A stretch of 64,000 bases of DNA. Source: Rhodococcus triatomae BKS 15-14 (GTDB lineage: Bacteria; Actinomycetota; Actinomycetes; Mycobacteriales; Mycobacteriaceae). Shown here one piece after another: positions 25,395 to 34,468 of the stretch. The stretch's first letter is position 1; each line of letters opens with the position of its first letter. The notes under the pieces were generated by a model. It was not told the origin of the DNA. It saw only the letters and a program-made list of their open reading frames with translations, and made no database searches. Made by a program: the position numbers and the translations under genes. Location of the stretch: positions 62,001 to 126,000 of the forward strand of contig AODO01000020.1 in the NCBI GenBank assembly GCA_000341795.1, written 5' to 3'.

Positions 25395-25925
25395 CTACAG
25401 GCCGAGGTCGGCGAGGCCGAGGAGGGAGCGGTACTCGACGCCCTCGGCGGCGATGACCTCGTCGGCGCCGGTGGCGCGGTCGACGACGGTTGCCACACCG
25501 ACGACGATCGCGCCCGCGTCACGGAGCGCACGCACCGCCGTCAGCGGGGAATTGCCGGTGGTGGTGGTGTCCTCGACGACGAGCACCCGCTTGCCGGTGA
25601 CGTCCGGGCCCTCGATCTGCCGCTGCATGCCGTGCGCCTTCGCCGCCTTGCGCACCACGAACGCGTCGATCGGGCGGCCAGGAGCGTGCATGACGGCGAG
25701 CGCGACGGGGTCGGCTCCCATGGTGAGCCCACCGACGGCGTCGAAGTCCCAGTCGGCGACGAGCTCGCGCAGCAGCGAGCCGATCAGCGGGCCGGCGCGG
25801 TGATGCAGGGTCGCGCGGCGCAGGTCCACGTAGTAGTCGGCTTCCTTGCCCGACGACAGGGTGACCTTGCCGTGGACCACAGCCAGCTCACGCACGAGCC
25901 CGGCGAGCTCAGCCTTCTCCGTCAT
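25395..25925 (-). CDS. pyrE: orotate phosphoribosyltransferase
   Basis: A type I phosphoribosyltransferase of 176 aa making orotidine monophosphate from orotate and PRPP in pyrimidine synthesis. The PRPP-binding motif is VLVVEDTTTTGNS (about residues 113-125), and SGKEADYYVDLRRATL near the N terminus is typical of PyrE. The size is that of the short actinobacterial form. It lies between the LemA-like gene and galT on the same strand. Position next to the TtfA-like gene matches Rv0382c-Rv0383c. Confidence 0.95.
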   Translation of the reverse strand: MTEKAELAGLVRELAVVHGKVTLSSGKEADYYVDLRRATLHHRAGPLIGSLLRELVADWDFDAVGGLTMGADPVALAVMHAPGRPIDAFVVRKAAKAHGMQRQIEGPDVTGKRVLVVEDTTTTGNSPLTAVRALRDAGAIVVGVATVVDRATGADEVIAAEGVEYRSLLGLADLGL

Positions 25926-25999
25926 CGAACCGCTCCCTCTTCACATCCATGTCGACGTCCGTTTGTCGAAGAAAGAGCCTAGTCGCGGTGGCGCAGTGG

Positions 26000-26611
26000 T
26001 CAGAGAGTGGCACCCTCCGCCGACTTCGCGCCCGCGTCGGCAGGTGCCGGCAGTGCGTCGCCACCGCGCGGCTCCGACTCCGTGGCGACCGCCTCGAACA
26101 GGGTCGCCGGGGTCGCACCGAACATCCGCGCGAGCGGCCGGGTCGGGAGTCGGTGGAGCAGTCCGTTCATCGTCGCGGCCTGGTCGTTGTAGACGCGCGC
26201 CGCGCCGGCGAGCCGTTGCTCGGTGGTCTGGAGGTCGAGAACGGGACGCTGGATCGTCCAGTCGTTCTTCACGGCCGGGTCGGCGACCGCGACACCGGTC
26301 ACCCCGTGCAGTGCGACGGACAGCGCGTTCTCGGCTCCGGCCCGGTCACGCAGCGTGAGGCCCTGATCGCGCACGCCGATCGCGAAGGATCGGGCGCCGG
26401 CGAGCGGGCCGGTCAACGACGAGTCCAGGCCCGCGGCGCGGGCCGCGACGACCAGGGTCTCGGTCTGTTCGTGACGTCGCTCGATTTCCGTTTCGAGGAG
26501 CGCGAGGCTGGCGGTGAGATTCGTGGTGCATCGCCGCACGCGGCGTGCAACGGCCGCCACCCAACAACACACAACCAGGGCAACAACCACCACAATCGCC
26601 ACAACAGTCAC
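26000..26611 (-). CDS. divergent LemA family membrane protein
   Basis: A 203-aa protein with one N-terminal membrane helix (VVAIVVVVALVVCCWVAAVA) and a long helical outer or inner domain. The pattern LLETEIERRHEQTETLV (about residues 38-54) and ARVYNDQAATMNGLLHRLP followed by LARMFG match the LemA fold's conserved ends, although overall identity to typical LemA is low. The role of LemA proteins is unclear. It sits between the TtfA-like gene and pyrE, on the same strand, and may share their transcript. Confidence 0.65.
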   Translation of the reverse strand: MTVVAIVVVVALVVCCWVAAVARRVRRCTTNLTASLALLETEIERRHEQTETLVVAARAAGLDSSLTGPLAGARSFAIGVRDQGLTLRDRAGAENALSVALHGVTGVAVADPAVKNDWTIQRPVLDLQTTEQRLAGAARVYNDQAATMNGLLHRLPTRPLARMFGATPATLFEAVATESEPRGGDALPAPADAGAKSAEGATL

Positions 26612-26673
26612 GGGGGTGGAATCTACCCACTTCGGGCATCACCCGCCACAACGGTCACGCACGCGACAGGGGA

Positions 26674-27363
26674 TCAGTCGTCGTTGAGATCCAGCGGATG
26701 CGGACGGGGCCGGCCCGGATCGTGCACGCTGCCCGAGCGGCTGCCCGTCGCCTCGGCCACCGGCGGGAGAACGTGGAGGATGCCGGACAGTCGCGAGACG
26801 GCCTCGATCGCGGCCTCCCAGTCCCGGCCACTGCTCGTGATCGGCAGTGAGCCGAGCGTCCAGTCGCCCTCGCTCCACAGCATCTGCACCTGCGGCGGAA
26901 CCGACTCGGTGAACGTCACCATCCGCTGGTCACACACCCGCCGGGCGATCTCGAGATCGGTCGCGAAGACCACCCGCGGGCCGATCGCGCCGAGCAGGTT
27001 GAGGTCGGTGTCCTTGGGTGGCGGCGTCGACTTCAGCCGAAGGTCGATGTCGACGTCCGAGCCGTAGGTCCGCTGAACGGCGACGATCGTCAGCGACTCC
27101 GGCAGGTCGAAGAGCACGAAACTCTCGCCCCGCCGCGTGCCGTGCACGACGTCGACCGCGCCGAGATACTCCTGCCGGGCCAACGCCGCACGATGCCAGT
27201 TGGACGGAAGGTGGTCGTCGGACTCGTGGTAGACGTAGCCCTGCGCCTTCGCCCACATCTGCCGGACCCGTCCGAACTGCTCACGACGGCTGCGATCGAC
27301 ATACAACAACACGACCGCACCTGCGAGCGCGATCGCCGATAGTCCGAACCAGATGAGAGTCAT
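26674..27363 (-). CDS. TtfA-like protein (trehalose monomycolate transport factor family)
   Basis: A 229-aa protein with one N-terminal membrane helix (LIWFGLSAIALAGAVVLLYV) and a soluble domain of about 160 residues, ending in a Pro-rich acidic tail. In M. tuberculosis the gene in this place, next to pyrE and clpB, is Rv0383c (TtfA), an essential partner of the mycolate flippase MmpL3. The assignment rests on topology and position; this protein is somewhat shorter than the mycobacterial one. If right, it helps move trehalose monomycolate to the outer membrane. Confidence 0.6.
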   Translation of the reverse strand: MTLIWFGLSAIALAGAVVLLYVDRSRREQFGRVRQMWAKAQGYVYHESDDHLPSNWHRAALARQEYLGAVDVVHGTRRGESFVLFDLPESLTIVAVQRTYGSDVDIDLRLKSTPPPKDTDLNLLGAIGPRVVFATDLEIARRVCDQRMVTFTESVPPQVQMLWSEGDWTLGSLPITSSGRDWEAAIEAVSRLSGILHVLPPVAEATGSRSGSVHDPGRPRPHPLDLNDD

Positions 27364-27414
27364 TGCACGTCACAATATCCAGCCGGACCGACACGCGCGG
27401 CACTCGGCTCGAAC

Positions 27415-28395
27415 TCAGTTGCCACCGAACTCACCCAGATCCGGAATGTGGGTGCTGATGATGACGCGTGCGACGACCGTGCCGTCCGGACCGGGGTCAC
27501 CCTGCACGAGCACGGTCTCGCCCACCGCGAGTTCGTCGACGCTGCTCGCACCGATTGCGATCACCTGGGTCGACGCATCGGTCGTCACCGTCACACTGGA
27601 CCCGCCGATCCCGTCGAGGATCAGAGTGGACCCGTCGTTGGAGCGCACGCTTCCGACCGCGGCGCCCGCCGCGCCGATCGCCTCACCCACGCCACCGGGG
27701 ATCCGCGAGAAGTCGGGCGGTTGAATCTCCTCGTCCTCCGACTGCGGTGTACTCGGGGCCGGCGCGGAGGTGGGCGGCAAGGCACGGGCGGACGTGGGCG
27801 CGGAGGCCGTCGAGTCGTCGTCGCCACCCGAGAACAGCATCGCGCCGACGCCGATCACCGCGACGAGCAACAGGCCGGCGACCGTCGCAGCGGCGATCAG
27901 AACCCCCTTGCCGGGTCCCTTCTTTCCGCCGCCCGGCTGCTCCTGCCGGTACGGCTGGTTCGGGTCGCCCGGCGGCGGATATCCGGTCTGCTGCCCGGCG
28001 TGGTCCGTCGGATACGCCTGCGTTGCATTCGGCTGCTGCCCACCCTGGTAGGCCTCGTACGTCGGATACGCCTGCGTCGGGTTCGGCTGCTGGCCACCCT
28101 GATACGCCTCGTACGTCGGGTACGCCTGCGTCGGGTTCGGCTGCTGGCCACCCTGATACGCGCCGTACGTCGGGTACGCCTGCGTGGGCTGGTCGGGGTG
28201 CGCGGGAATCGCCTGCGTGGGCCCGCCGCCATAGGCTTCCGTCGGGTTCGCGGTGTACCGCGGCGCATCCATCTGCTCGGTCGGCTGATCCGGTGTCTGC
28301 GGCGTCGGGCGCGGCGCCCAGTCCGACGTCGGATCGGGGTCGACGGGCAACGCCTCGGTGCCGTCGGGGGTGCGCCGATCGTCCTGATTGCTCAT
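27415..28395 (-). CDS. repeat-rich membrane protein with a DUF5666-like outer domain
   Basis: A 326-aa protein. The cytoplasmic N terminus (to about residue 170) is rich in Pro, Gln, Tyr and Gly and holds three tandem copies of an 18-residue repeat of the form QPNPTQAYPTYEAYQGGQ. A membrane helix follows (VLIAAATVAGLLLVAVIGVG), then an acidic linker and a beta-rich outer domain with STLILDGIGGSSVTVTTDA, resembling DUF5666. The ATG at 28395 (MSNQDDRRTPDG) is preferred. Cytoplasmic PQY-rich tails often bind other proteins; the function here is unknown. Confidence 0.7.
   Translation of the reverse strand: MSNQDDRRTPDGTEALPVDPDPTSDWAPRPTPQTPDQPTEQMDAPRYTANPTEAYGGGPTQAIPAHPDQPTQAYPTYGAYQGGQQPNPTQAYPTYEAYQGGQQPNPTQAYPTYEAYQGGQQPNATQAYPTDHAGQQTGYPPPGDPNQPYRQEQPGGGKKGPGKGVLIAAATVAGLLLVAVIGVGAMLFSGGDDDSTASAPTSARALPPTSAPAPSTPQSEDEEIQPPDFSRIPGGVGEAIGAAGAAVGSVRSNDGSTLILDGIGGSSVTVTTDASTQVIAIGASSVDELAVGETVLVQGDPGPDGTVVARVIISTHIPDLGEFGGN
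28026..28187. repeat. three 54-bp tandem repeats within the coding region
   Basis: Near-identical 54-bp units (period exact from 28026, 28080 and 28134) encode the 18-residue repeat. The first unit carries the most changes. Being a multiple of three, copy number can vary without breaking the frame. Confidence 0.85.
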
Positions 28396-28502
28396 GGTTC
28401 GGTCCTGCTCTTTCCGCCGGGTCGGGCCGACCATCCAGAGTAGGGCCCGATTCTGAGGCGCGCCTGTGATGCAGTGGCGAGACTACGCCCGAACCGGCTG
28501 GA

Positions 28503-29246
28503 TCACTGCAGAGCTTCCCAGGTGACGGGCTTCGTCATCGCGGCCGGGAACTTCTTGCGGACGTAGCTGGTCAGATCCGCCACGTGGTCGCGCATCGCCT
28601 GTTCGGCAGCCGTCGCATCACCCGCGTCGATGGCCGCGAGGATCGCGACGTGCGCAGCATGGACCTTCGCACGCCGAGCGGACGGATACTCCACACCGAC
28701 CGCCACTCCCTCGAAGATCCCGTCGACGGCGTCGATCAGGTAGCCGAACAGTACGTTGCCCGACGCCATCGCGATGACGTCGTGGAACACCGTGTTCGTT
28801 TCCACGAACACATCGAGATCGCGGAGGTTCTCCCCCATCTTCGCGACCGCATCTGCGAGAACCCGGCGCTGCTCGTCGGTGGCCCGTTCGGCGGCGAGGC
28901 GAGCAGCCATCGGCTCGAGCCCGGCGCGGGCTTCGACGATCGTCGAGAAGGGTGCACCCTCGAACTGCAGGAGCAGTCCGAGACTGTTCATCAAGTGGGT
29001 TCCGTCGGGCTTCTCCACCGTGGGACCGCCACCGGGCCCGGGCTTGAGGGAGATCGCCCCGGACAGTTCGAGATAGCGCAGCGCTTCCCGCAGGGTGCCG
29101 CGACCGACCTGGTATTCCTCCAGCATGATGCGCTCGGAGGGCAGTTTGTCCCCGCGCACGAGCCCCTGTCGGTGTATCTCCCCCACGATGCGACGCGCGA
29201 TGATCATCGCGGTCTTCTGCGGACGTCCGGTCTTGTTGACGACCAT
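28503..29246 (-). CDS. FadR-type (FCD) GntR transcriptional regulator
   Basis: A 247-aa regulator. The winged helix-turn-helix reads RGDKLPSERIMLEEYQVGRGTLREALRYL across residues 30-60, and a C-terminal all-helical FCD ligand domain follows with FHDVIAMASGNVLFGYL and HAAHVAILAAIDAGDATAAE. The FCD metal/ligand His residues are visible in these stretches. The ATG at 29246 has GGGGAA upstream. The target is not adjacent; the repeated TGCATCCCC boxes just upstream are candidates for autoregulation. Confidence 0.85.
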   Translation of the reverse strand: MVVNKTGRPQKTAMIIARRIVGEIHRQGLVRGDKLPSERIMLEEYQVGRGTLREALRYLELSGAISLKPGPGGGPTVEKPDGTHLMNSLGLLLQFEGAPFSTIVEARAGLEPMAARLAAERATDEQRRVLADAVAKMGENLRDLDVFVETNTVFHDVIAMASGNVLFGYLIDAVDGIFEGVAVGVEYPSARRAKVHAAHVAILAAIDAGDATAAEQAMRDHVADLTSYVRKKFPAAMTKPVTWEALQ

Positions 29247-29269
29247 TGCCGTTCCCCCTGTGTCCCCTT

Positions 29270-29321
29270 CGAGCAGTGCATCCCCGATGCGCTGCATCCC
29301 CCGACGAGCAGTGCATCCCCG
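29270..29321. repeat. direct repeats upstream of the GntR regulator
   Basis: CGAGCAGTGCATCCCCG occurs at 29270-29286 and again at 29305-29321, and the shorter TGCATCCCC occurs a third time at 29293-29301. They lie in the likely promoter of the regulator gene and may be binding sites. Confidence 0.5.
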
Positions 29322-29611
29322 TGCACCGCCCCCACCGAACCTTGCCTGCGGAGTTGCTAGCGCACCTTACCGGTGAGCGGAGAAGGTGGAGTGTCATCCG
29401 CGGGCAATGTGGCGTCCGCCTCACCCGGGGGATCACATTCGGGCCCGATTTGTCTTGTGGACAGACGTGACATGTGTCTCAATCGAGCCTTGCCCAATCG
29501 GTTGATCCACACGAATGATGCCGATAGTTTCGATCGAGTGCCCAGTGGGCACCGCCTCGCATTCGGCGCAGCATGTCTCGCCCCTCACGAGACATGGGCC
29601 GGATGCGTCAA
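29322..29611. other. non-coding stretch upstream of the GntR gene
   Basis: No credible gene was found here. Short frames on both strands have no ribosome-binding site or protein-like composition. It probably holds the regulator's promoter and a spacer before the clpB terminator. Confidence 0.5.
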
Positions 29612-29657
29612 CACAGACGCACGGTCCTAATTCCCCCTCCAGGACCGTGCGTCTGTG
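29612..29657. terminator. 17-bp perfect stem-loop downstream of clpB
   Basis: Arms 29612-29628 and 29641-29657 pair without mismatch around a 12-base loop. It begins 44 bases past the clpB stop on the minus strand. Confidence 0.75.
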
Positions 29658-29700
29658 CTCGGTGGCCCCCCGATTCGCACGGGGCGCCGGCCCTGTGCGA

Positions 29701-32253
29701 TCAGCCGAGCACGAGGTGATCCCCGTCCTCGGTGACGCCGACGGGCACCGTGTCGCCGTCGTGCACCTCACCGGCGAGCAGCTTCTTCGCCAGCTGGTCG
29801 CCGATCGCCTGCTGGATGAGCCTGCGCAGCGGACGCGCGCCGTACAGCGGGTCGTATCCCCGAACCGCCAGCCACATCCGGGCCGCGGGCGACACGTCGA
29901 GCGTGAGCCTGCGCGCCTGCAGCCGGGTGGCGAGCTGCGCGAGCTGGATGTCGACGATCGACTCCAACTGCTCCTCCGACAGCGGATCGAAGACGACCAC
30001 GTCGTCCAGCCGGTTCACGAACTCCGGCTTGAACGCGGACCGCACCGCCGCCATCACCTGTTCCTTGTCGCCACCCGCACCGAGGTTCGAGGTGAGGATC
30101 AGGATGGTGTTGCGGAAGTCGACGGTCCGCCCCTGCCCGTCCGTCAGCCTGCCGTCGTCGAGCACCTGCAGCAGGATGTCGAACACGTCCGGATGCGCCT
30201 TCTCGACCTCGTCGAACAGCACGACGGAGTACGGGCGCCTGCGGACCGCCTCGGTCAGCTGACCACCCGACTCGTAACCGACGTAGCCGGGGGGCGCACC
30301 GACGAGCCGTGCGACCGCGTGCTTCTCGCTGTACTCCGACATGTCGATCCGCACCATCGCGCGTTCGTCGTCGAACAGGAAGTCCGCGAGGGCCTTCGCG
30401 AGCTCCGTCTTGCCGACACCGGTCGGGCCGAGGAACAGGAACGAGCCGGTCGGCCGGTTCGGGTCGGCCACCCCGGCACGGGCACGGCGCACCGCGTCGG
30501 AGACGGCCTGCACGGCATCGGCCTGGCCGACCACGCGCTTACCGAGCTCGGTCTCCATCCGGAGCAGCTTGGCGGTCTCGCCCTCCATCATCCGGCCGGC
30601 CGGGATACCGGTCCACGCCGCGACGACGTCGGCGACGTCGTCGGGACCGACCTCCTCCTTCAGCATGACGTCACCGTCGGAGGCACCACCGGACGCCTCG
30701 ACCGCGGCGGCGAGCTTCTTCTCCAGCTCGGGAATGCGGCCGTAACGCAGTTCGGCAGCCTTGCCGAGGTCGCCGTCGCGTTCGGCCCGCTCGGACTCGC
30801 CGCGCAGCTCCTCGAGCTGTTCCTTGATCCCGCGGACCGAGTCGATCGCCTGCTTCTCGTTCTGCCAGCGTGCATTGAGCTGACTGAGCTTCTCGCGGTC
30901 GTCGGCCAGTTCCTCACGGAGTTTGGCGAGCCGCTCCTGGGAGGCGGCGTCCGTCTCCTTGGTCAGTGCCATCTCCTCGATCTCGAGCTGACGCACCTTC
31001 CGTTCGACCTCGTCGATCTCGACGGGCCGGGAGTCGATCTCCATCCGCAGCCTGGACGCGGCCTCGTCGACGAGGTCGATCGCCTTGTCCGGCAGGAAGC
31101 GCGAGGTGATGTACCGGTCGGACAGGGCCGCGGCCGCGACCAGCGCCGAGTCGGTGATGCGCACACCGTGGTGCACCTCGTACCGCTCCTTGAGACCGCG
31201 CAGGATGCCGACGGTGTCCTCGACGGACGGCTCGCCGACGAGCACCTGCTGGAAGCGACGTTCGAGGGCCGCGTCCTTCTCGATGTACTTGCGGTACTCC
31301 TCGAGGGTGGTCGCACCGACCAGCCGCAGCTCGCCGCGCGCGAGCATCGGCTTGATCATGTTGCCGGCATCCATCGCGGACTCGCCGGTCGCGCCGGCAC
31401 CGACGATGGTGTGCAGCTCGTCGATGAAGGTGATGACCTGACCTGCGGAGTTCTTGATGTCGTCGAGGACGGCCTTGAGGCGCTCCTCGAACTCGCCGCG
31501 GTACTTCGCGCCGGCGACCATCGACCCGAGGTCGAGGGAGATGACGGTCTTGCCGCGCAGCGACTCGGGGACGTCGCCCGCGACGATGCGCTGCGCGAGG
31601 CCCTCGACGATGGCGGTCTTGCCGACGCCGGGTTCACCGATGAGCACCGGGTTGTTCTTGGTGCGGCGGCTGAGCACCTGGACGACGCGCCGGATCTCGG
31701 TGTCGCGGCCGATGACGGGGTCGAGCTTGCCCTCACGGGCGCGGGCCGTGAGGTCGGTGGAGTACTTCTCCAGCGCCTGGTAGCTGCCCTCCGGGTCGGG
31801 GCTGGTGACGCGGGCGCTGCCGCGCACGGTCGTGAACGCGTCGCGCAGTGCCTGCGGGGTCGCGCCGTGCCCGTTCAGCAACTTCGCCACGTCACCGTCG
31901 CCGGACGCGAGACCGAACAGCACGTGCTCGGTCGAGACGTACTCGTCGTCCATCTCGGTCGCGAGGTGCTGGGCGGCGGTGATCGCGGCGATGGCCTCGC
32001 GACCGAGCTGCGGCTGGGTGGTGGCACCGGTCGCGCGGGGCAACCGATCCACGAGCGTCTGCGCCTCGCGGTGCACGACGGCGGGATCGACCCCGACGGC
32101 CTTGAGCAGCGGCGACGCGATGCCGTCGGTCTGGTCGAGCAGTGCGGCCAGCAGGTGCGCCGGACGGATGTCCGGGTTGCCGGCAGCGGATGCGGACTGC
32201 AGGGCGGCCGTCAAGGCTGCCTGAGTCTTGGTGGTTGGAGAGAACGAGTCCAC
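29701..32253 (-). CDS. clpB: ATP-dependent disaggregase ClpB
   Basis: An 850-aa Hsp100 chaperone that, with DnaK, pulls apart aggregated proteins. It has an N-terminal Clp_N domain (1-145), first AAA+ domain with Walker A GEPGVGKT (206-213) and Walker [10 protein letters not shown], a long coiled-coil middle domain (about 390-520), and second AAA+ domain with [12 protein letters not shown] near residue 605 and Walker [12 protein letters not shown]. Length and layout are full. A HAIR operator lies 117 bases upstream, so HspR should repress it along with the dnaK operon. A perfect hairpin follows. Matches Rv0384c. Confidence 0.97.
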   Translation of the reverse strand: MDSFSPTTKTQAALTAALQSASAAGNPDIRPAHLLAALLDQTDGIASPLLKAVGVDPAVVHREAQTLVDRLPRATGATTQPQLGREAIAAITAAQHLATEMDDEYVSTEHVLFGLASGDGDVAKLLNGHGATPQALRDAFTTVRGSARVTSPDPEGSYQALEKYSTDLTARAREGKLDPVIGRDTEIRRVVQVLSRRTKNNPVLIGEPGVGKTAIVEGLAQRIVAGDVPESLRGKTVISLDLGSMVAGAKYRGEFEERLKAVLDDIKNSAGQVITFIDELHTIVGAGATGESAMDAGNMIKPMLARGELRLVGATTLEEYRKYIEKDAALERRFQQVLVGEPSVEDTVGILRGLKERYEVHHGVRITDSALVAAAALSDRYITSRFLPDKAIDLVDEAASRLRMEIDSRPVEIDEVERKVRQLEIEEMALTKETDAASQERLAKLREELADDREKLSQLNARWQNEKQAIDSVRGIKEQLEELRGESERAERDGDLGKAAELRYGRIPELEKKLAAAVEASGGASDGDVMLKEEVGPDDVADVVAAWTGIPAGRMMEGETAKLLRMETELGKRVVGQADAVQAVSDAVRRARAGVADPNRPTGSFLFLGPTGVGKTELAKALADFLFDDERAMVRIDMSEYSEKHAVARLVGAPPGYVGYESGGQLTEAVRRRPYSVVLFDEVEKAHPDVFDILLQVLDDGRLTDGQGRTVDFRNTILILTSNLGAGGDKEQVMAAVRSAFKPEFVNRLDDVVVFDPLSEEQLESIVDIQLAQLATRLQARRLTLDVSPAARMWLAVRGYDPLYGARPLRRLIQQAIGDQLAKKLLAGEVHDGDTVPVGVTEDGDHLVLG

Positions 32254-32369
32254 TGGTCACCCCTCTTGGAAGGCTTCGGACGCCGCCGCGTGGGGGACGG
32301 CGACGAATCGGTCTCGCCGTCGAGCCTAGGCTGGCTCGAGGCGCTGTCGCTATCAACAACGTCCAAAAG

Positions 32370-32390
32370 GTTGAGTCTGTTCCGCTCAAC
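32370..32390. promoter_or_regulatory. HAIR operator (HspR site) upstream of clpB
   Basis: GTTGAGT-N7-GCTCAAC, close to the HspR consensus CTTGAGT-N7-ACTCAAG. It lies in the 199-base gap between clpB and the divergent sulfatase gene. HspR is encoded at 59039-59437. Confidence 0.8.
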
Positions 32391-32452
32391 TTTGACTTTC
32401 TTGCATCATCACCCCGTCGGCGGACTCGTGCCTCTGCAAAGCTGGCGCCGTG

Positions 32453-34468
32453 ATGGACGACGCACCTCGACACGCCGGACCTGCGAGTCCCGTCCCCGCT
32501 ACCACCACGGTCGATCGCCGCCGCGTCCTGAAGTCCGGTATGGCGGCCGGCGTCGGTCTCGTGGCGACCGCGCTCGGCAGCGGCGTCGCGGCCGCCGGAT
32601 CCCGGCGACCGAACATCCTCCTCCTCGTCAGCGAGGACTGTGGCGCACAGCATCTCGGGATCTACGGCGGGAACGCCACCACCCCGACCATCGACGCGCT
32701 GGCCGCCGACGGCGTCCGCTGGACGAATGCGTTCGCGGCGGCGCCGGTCTGTGCACCGTCCCGGTTCGCGATGATCACCGGAGTCGAACCGGAACGGTCG
32801 GCGCCCGCCAATCACATGCGGGCAGCCGGCTCGCTGCCGCCCGAACTGAACGGGGCCGGATGGACGCAGTACCTGCGCGACGCCGGGTACTACTGCACCA
32901 ACAACGCCAAGGAGGACTACAACGCCTCCGGCCTGGACCTCACCCGAACCTGGGACGAGTCGTCACCGTCCGCGCATTGGCACAACCGCCCGGCCGGCGC
33001 GCCCTTCTACGCGGTCTTCAACCCAACCATGACGCACGAGCTCTCGATGGCGTTCGCCCTGCCCGGCGCCGACGCACTCCCCGCCGGGATCACCACTCCG
33101 TACCTCCGCGAGCTGGCCGCGGCCCACGCAGTGGCCCCGACCCCGATCCTCGGCGGACCGACCAGGCCCCAGGACGTCCGGATTCCGAGTTACCACCCGG
33201 ACACACCGACCACCCGCAACGACGCCGCCACCTATCTCAACCAGATCAACCAGATGGACTCCGAGCTCGCCGTCCGCCTGCGGGAGCTCGAGGAGGCAGG
33301 CGTCGCCGACGACACGATCGTGCTGTACTTCAGCGACCACGGCGGCGTCCTGCCGCGGTCGAAACGGTTCTGTTACGACAGCGGTCTGCGGATTCCGCTG
33401 GTGGCCCGGTTCGGACGCAACGTCGCGCATCACGCACCGGCCGCGCGCGGATCGTCGGTGGACGACGTCGTCGGCGTGAGCGTCGACCTCGCGCCCACAG
33501 TGCTGTCGCTCGCCGGTCTCCCGGTGCCGCGGTGGATGAACGGGGACTCGTTCGTGCGGCCGACCCGCCGCACCGGACTCGCGTTCGGGATGCGCAACCG
33601 GATGGACGAACGCTACGACTTCGTCCGCACCGTCCGCGACGAACGTTTCCGCTACATCCGCAACTACATGCCGCACGTCCCACACGGCCAGCACATCCAA
33701 TTCATGTGGCTGCAGGCCGGCTACCGAGAATGGGACGTCCTCCGCGAACAGGGCCGGCTGCCGGACCATCAGGCCGGGTTCTGGGCCGAGCGCCCCGCCG
33801 AAGAGCTCTACGACGTGTGGAGCGATCCCGATGAGACCACCAACCTCGTGGACCGACCCGAGTACGCCACCGAACTGTCCCGGCTGCGCGAAGCCCTCGA
33901 CGACCACATCCTCGCGATCAACGACAACGGCTTCATCCCCGAGGGTTCTGGCGCCGAGGGATACCTCCCGAGCCGGTCCCCCGCCGACCACCCGTTGCGG
34001 GAGGTGATGCGCGTCGCGGCGCTCGCCATCACCCGGGACTGCCGGAACCTGACGGCGTTCCTCCGGTCACTCGACCATCCGAACCCTGTTGTGCGGTTCT
34101 GGGCGGCCAGTGGCCTGCGACTGCTCGGCACTGGATCGGCGCCCGAGGCGGCGGCCGTCGACACCGCGCTGGGCCGAGAGCCATCGCCACACGTTCAGGT
34201 CGTGCTGGCGGAGTCGCTCGTCGTCGCCGTCGACGACCGCGCCGCCCTGGACCGGCTGGCCTGGTTGCTCACCGAGCACCCTGACGGGTGGGTCCGGCTG
34301 CAGTCGGCGAACGCCCTGGACCGGGTCGGCGCGCGGGCGCTGCCGGTTGTCGACGCGCTCCGCGCCGCGTCCTCCGGGGTCGGTGGATCGGACGCGGTCG
34401 CCCACACGCGGACCGCGGCAGCACACACCGTTCGAGCACTGGAAGGTCGCTCAGCCGGGGTGCCCTGA
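32453..34468 (+). CDS. Tat-exported sulfatase with C-terminal HEAT-like repeats
   Basis: A 671-aa arylsulfatase-family hydrolase. The twin-arginine leader reads DRRRVLKSGMAAGVGLVATA (21-40), so it is exported folded. The formylglycine signature C-x-P-x-R is CAPSRF with Cys100; metal ligands are likely in LLLVSEDCGAQH and YFSDHGG. The last 130 residues (from LREVMRVAALAIT) form helical pairs resembling HEAT repeats, unusual on a sulfatase. A GTG one codon earlier is possible. It is divergent from clpB and shares its promoter gap. Its end overlaps the next gene by 18 bases, antisense. Confidence 0.88.
   Translation: MDDAPRHAGPASPVPATTTVDRRRVLKSGMAAGVGLVATALGSGVAAAGSRRPNILLLVSEDCGAQHLGIYGGNATTPTIDALAADGVRWTNAFAAAPVCAPSRFAMITGVEPERSAPANHMRAAGSLPPELNGAGWTQYLRDAGYYCTNNAKEDYNASGLDLTRTWDESSPSAHWHNRPAGAPFYAVFNPTMTHELSMAFALPGADALPAGITTPYLRELAAAHAVAPTPILGGPTRPQDVRIPSYHPDTPTTRNDAATYLNQINQMDSELAVRLRELEEAGVADDTIVLYFSDHGGVLPRSKRFCYDSGLRIPLVARFGRNVAHHAPAARGSSVDDVVGVSVDLAPTVLSLAGLPVPRWMNGDSFVRPTRRTGLAFGMRNRMDERYDFVRTVRDERFRYIRNYMPHVPHGQHIQFMWLQAGYREWDVLREQGRLPDHQAGFWAERPAEELYDVWSDPDETTNLVDRPEYATELSRLREALDDHILAINDNGFIPEGSGAEGYLPSRSPADHPLREVMRVAALAITRDCRNLTAFLRSLDHPNPVVRFWAASGLRLLGTGSAPEAAAVDTALGREPSPHVQVVLAESLVVAVDDRAALDRLAWLLTEHPDGWVRLQSANALDRVGARALPVVDALRAASSGVGGSDAVAHTRTAAAHTVRALEGRSAGVP

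Noticed and set aside
28026-28187. Tandem repeats as a possible CRISPR array
   Set aside because: The units abut without spacers, keep the reading frame and encode an amino acid repeat.
29515-33834. A 1439-codon open frame on the plus strand
   Set aside because: It is antisense to clpB and then runs out of frame through the sulfatase gene. The translation is Arg/Asp/Glu/Val-rich without domains, a common shadow in GC-rich DNA.
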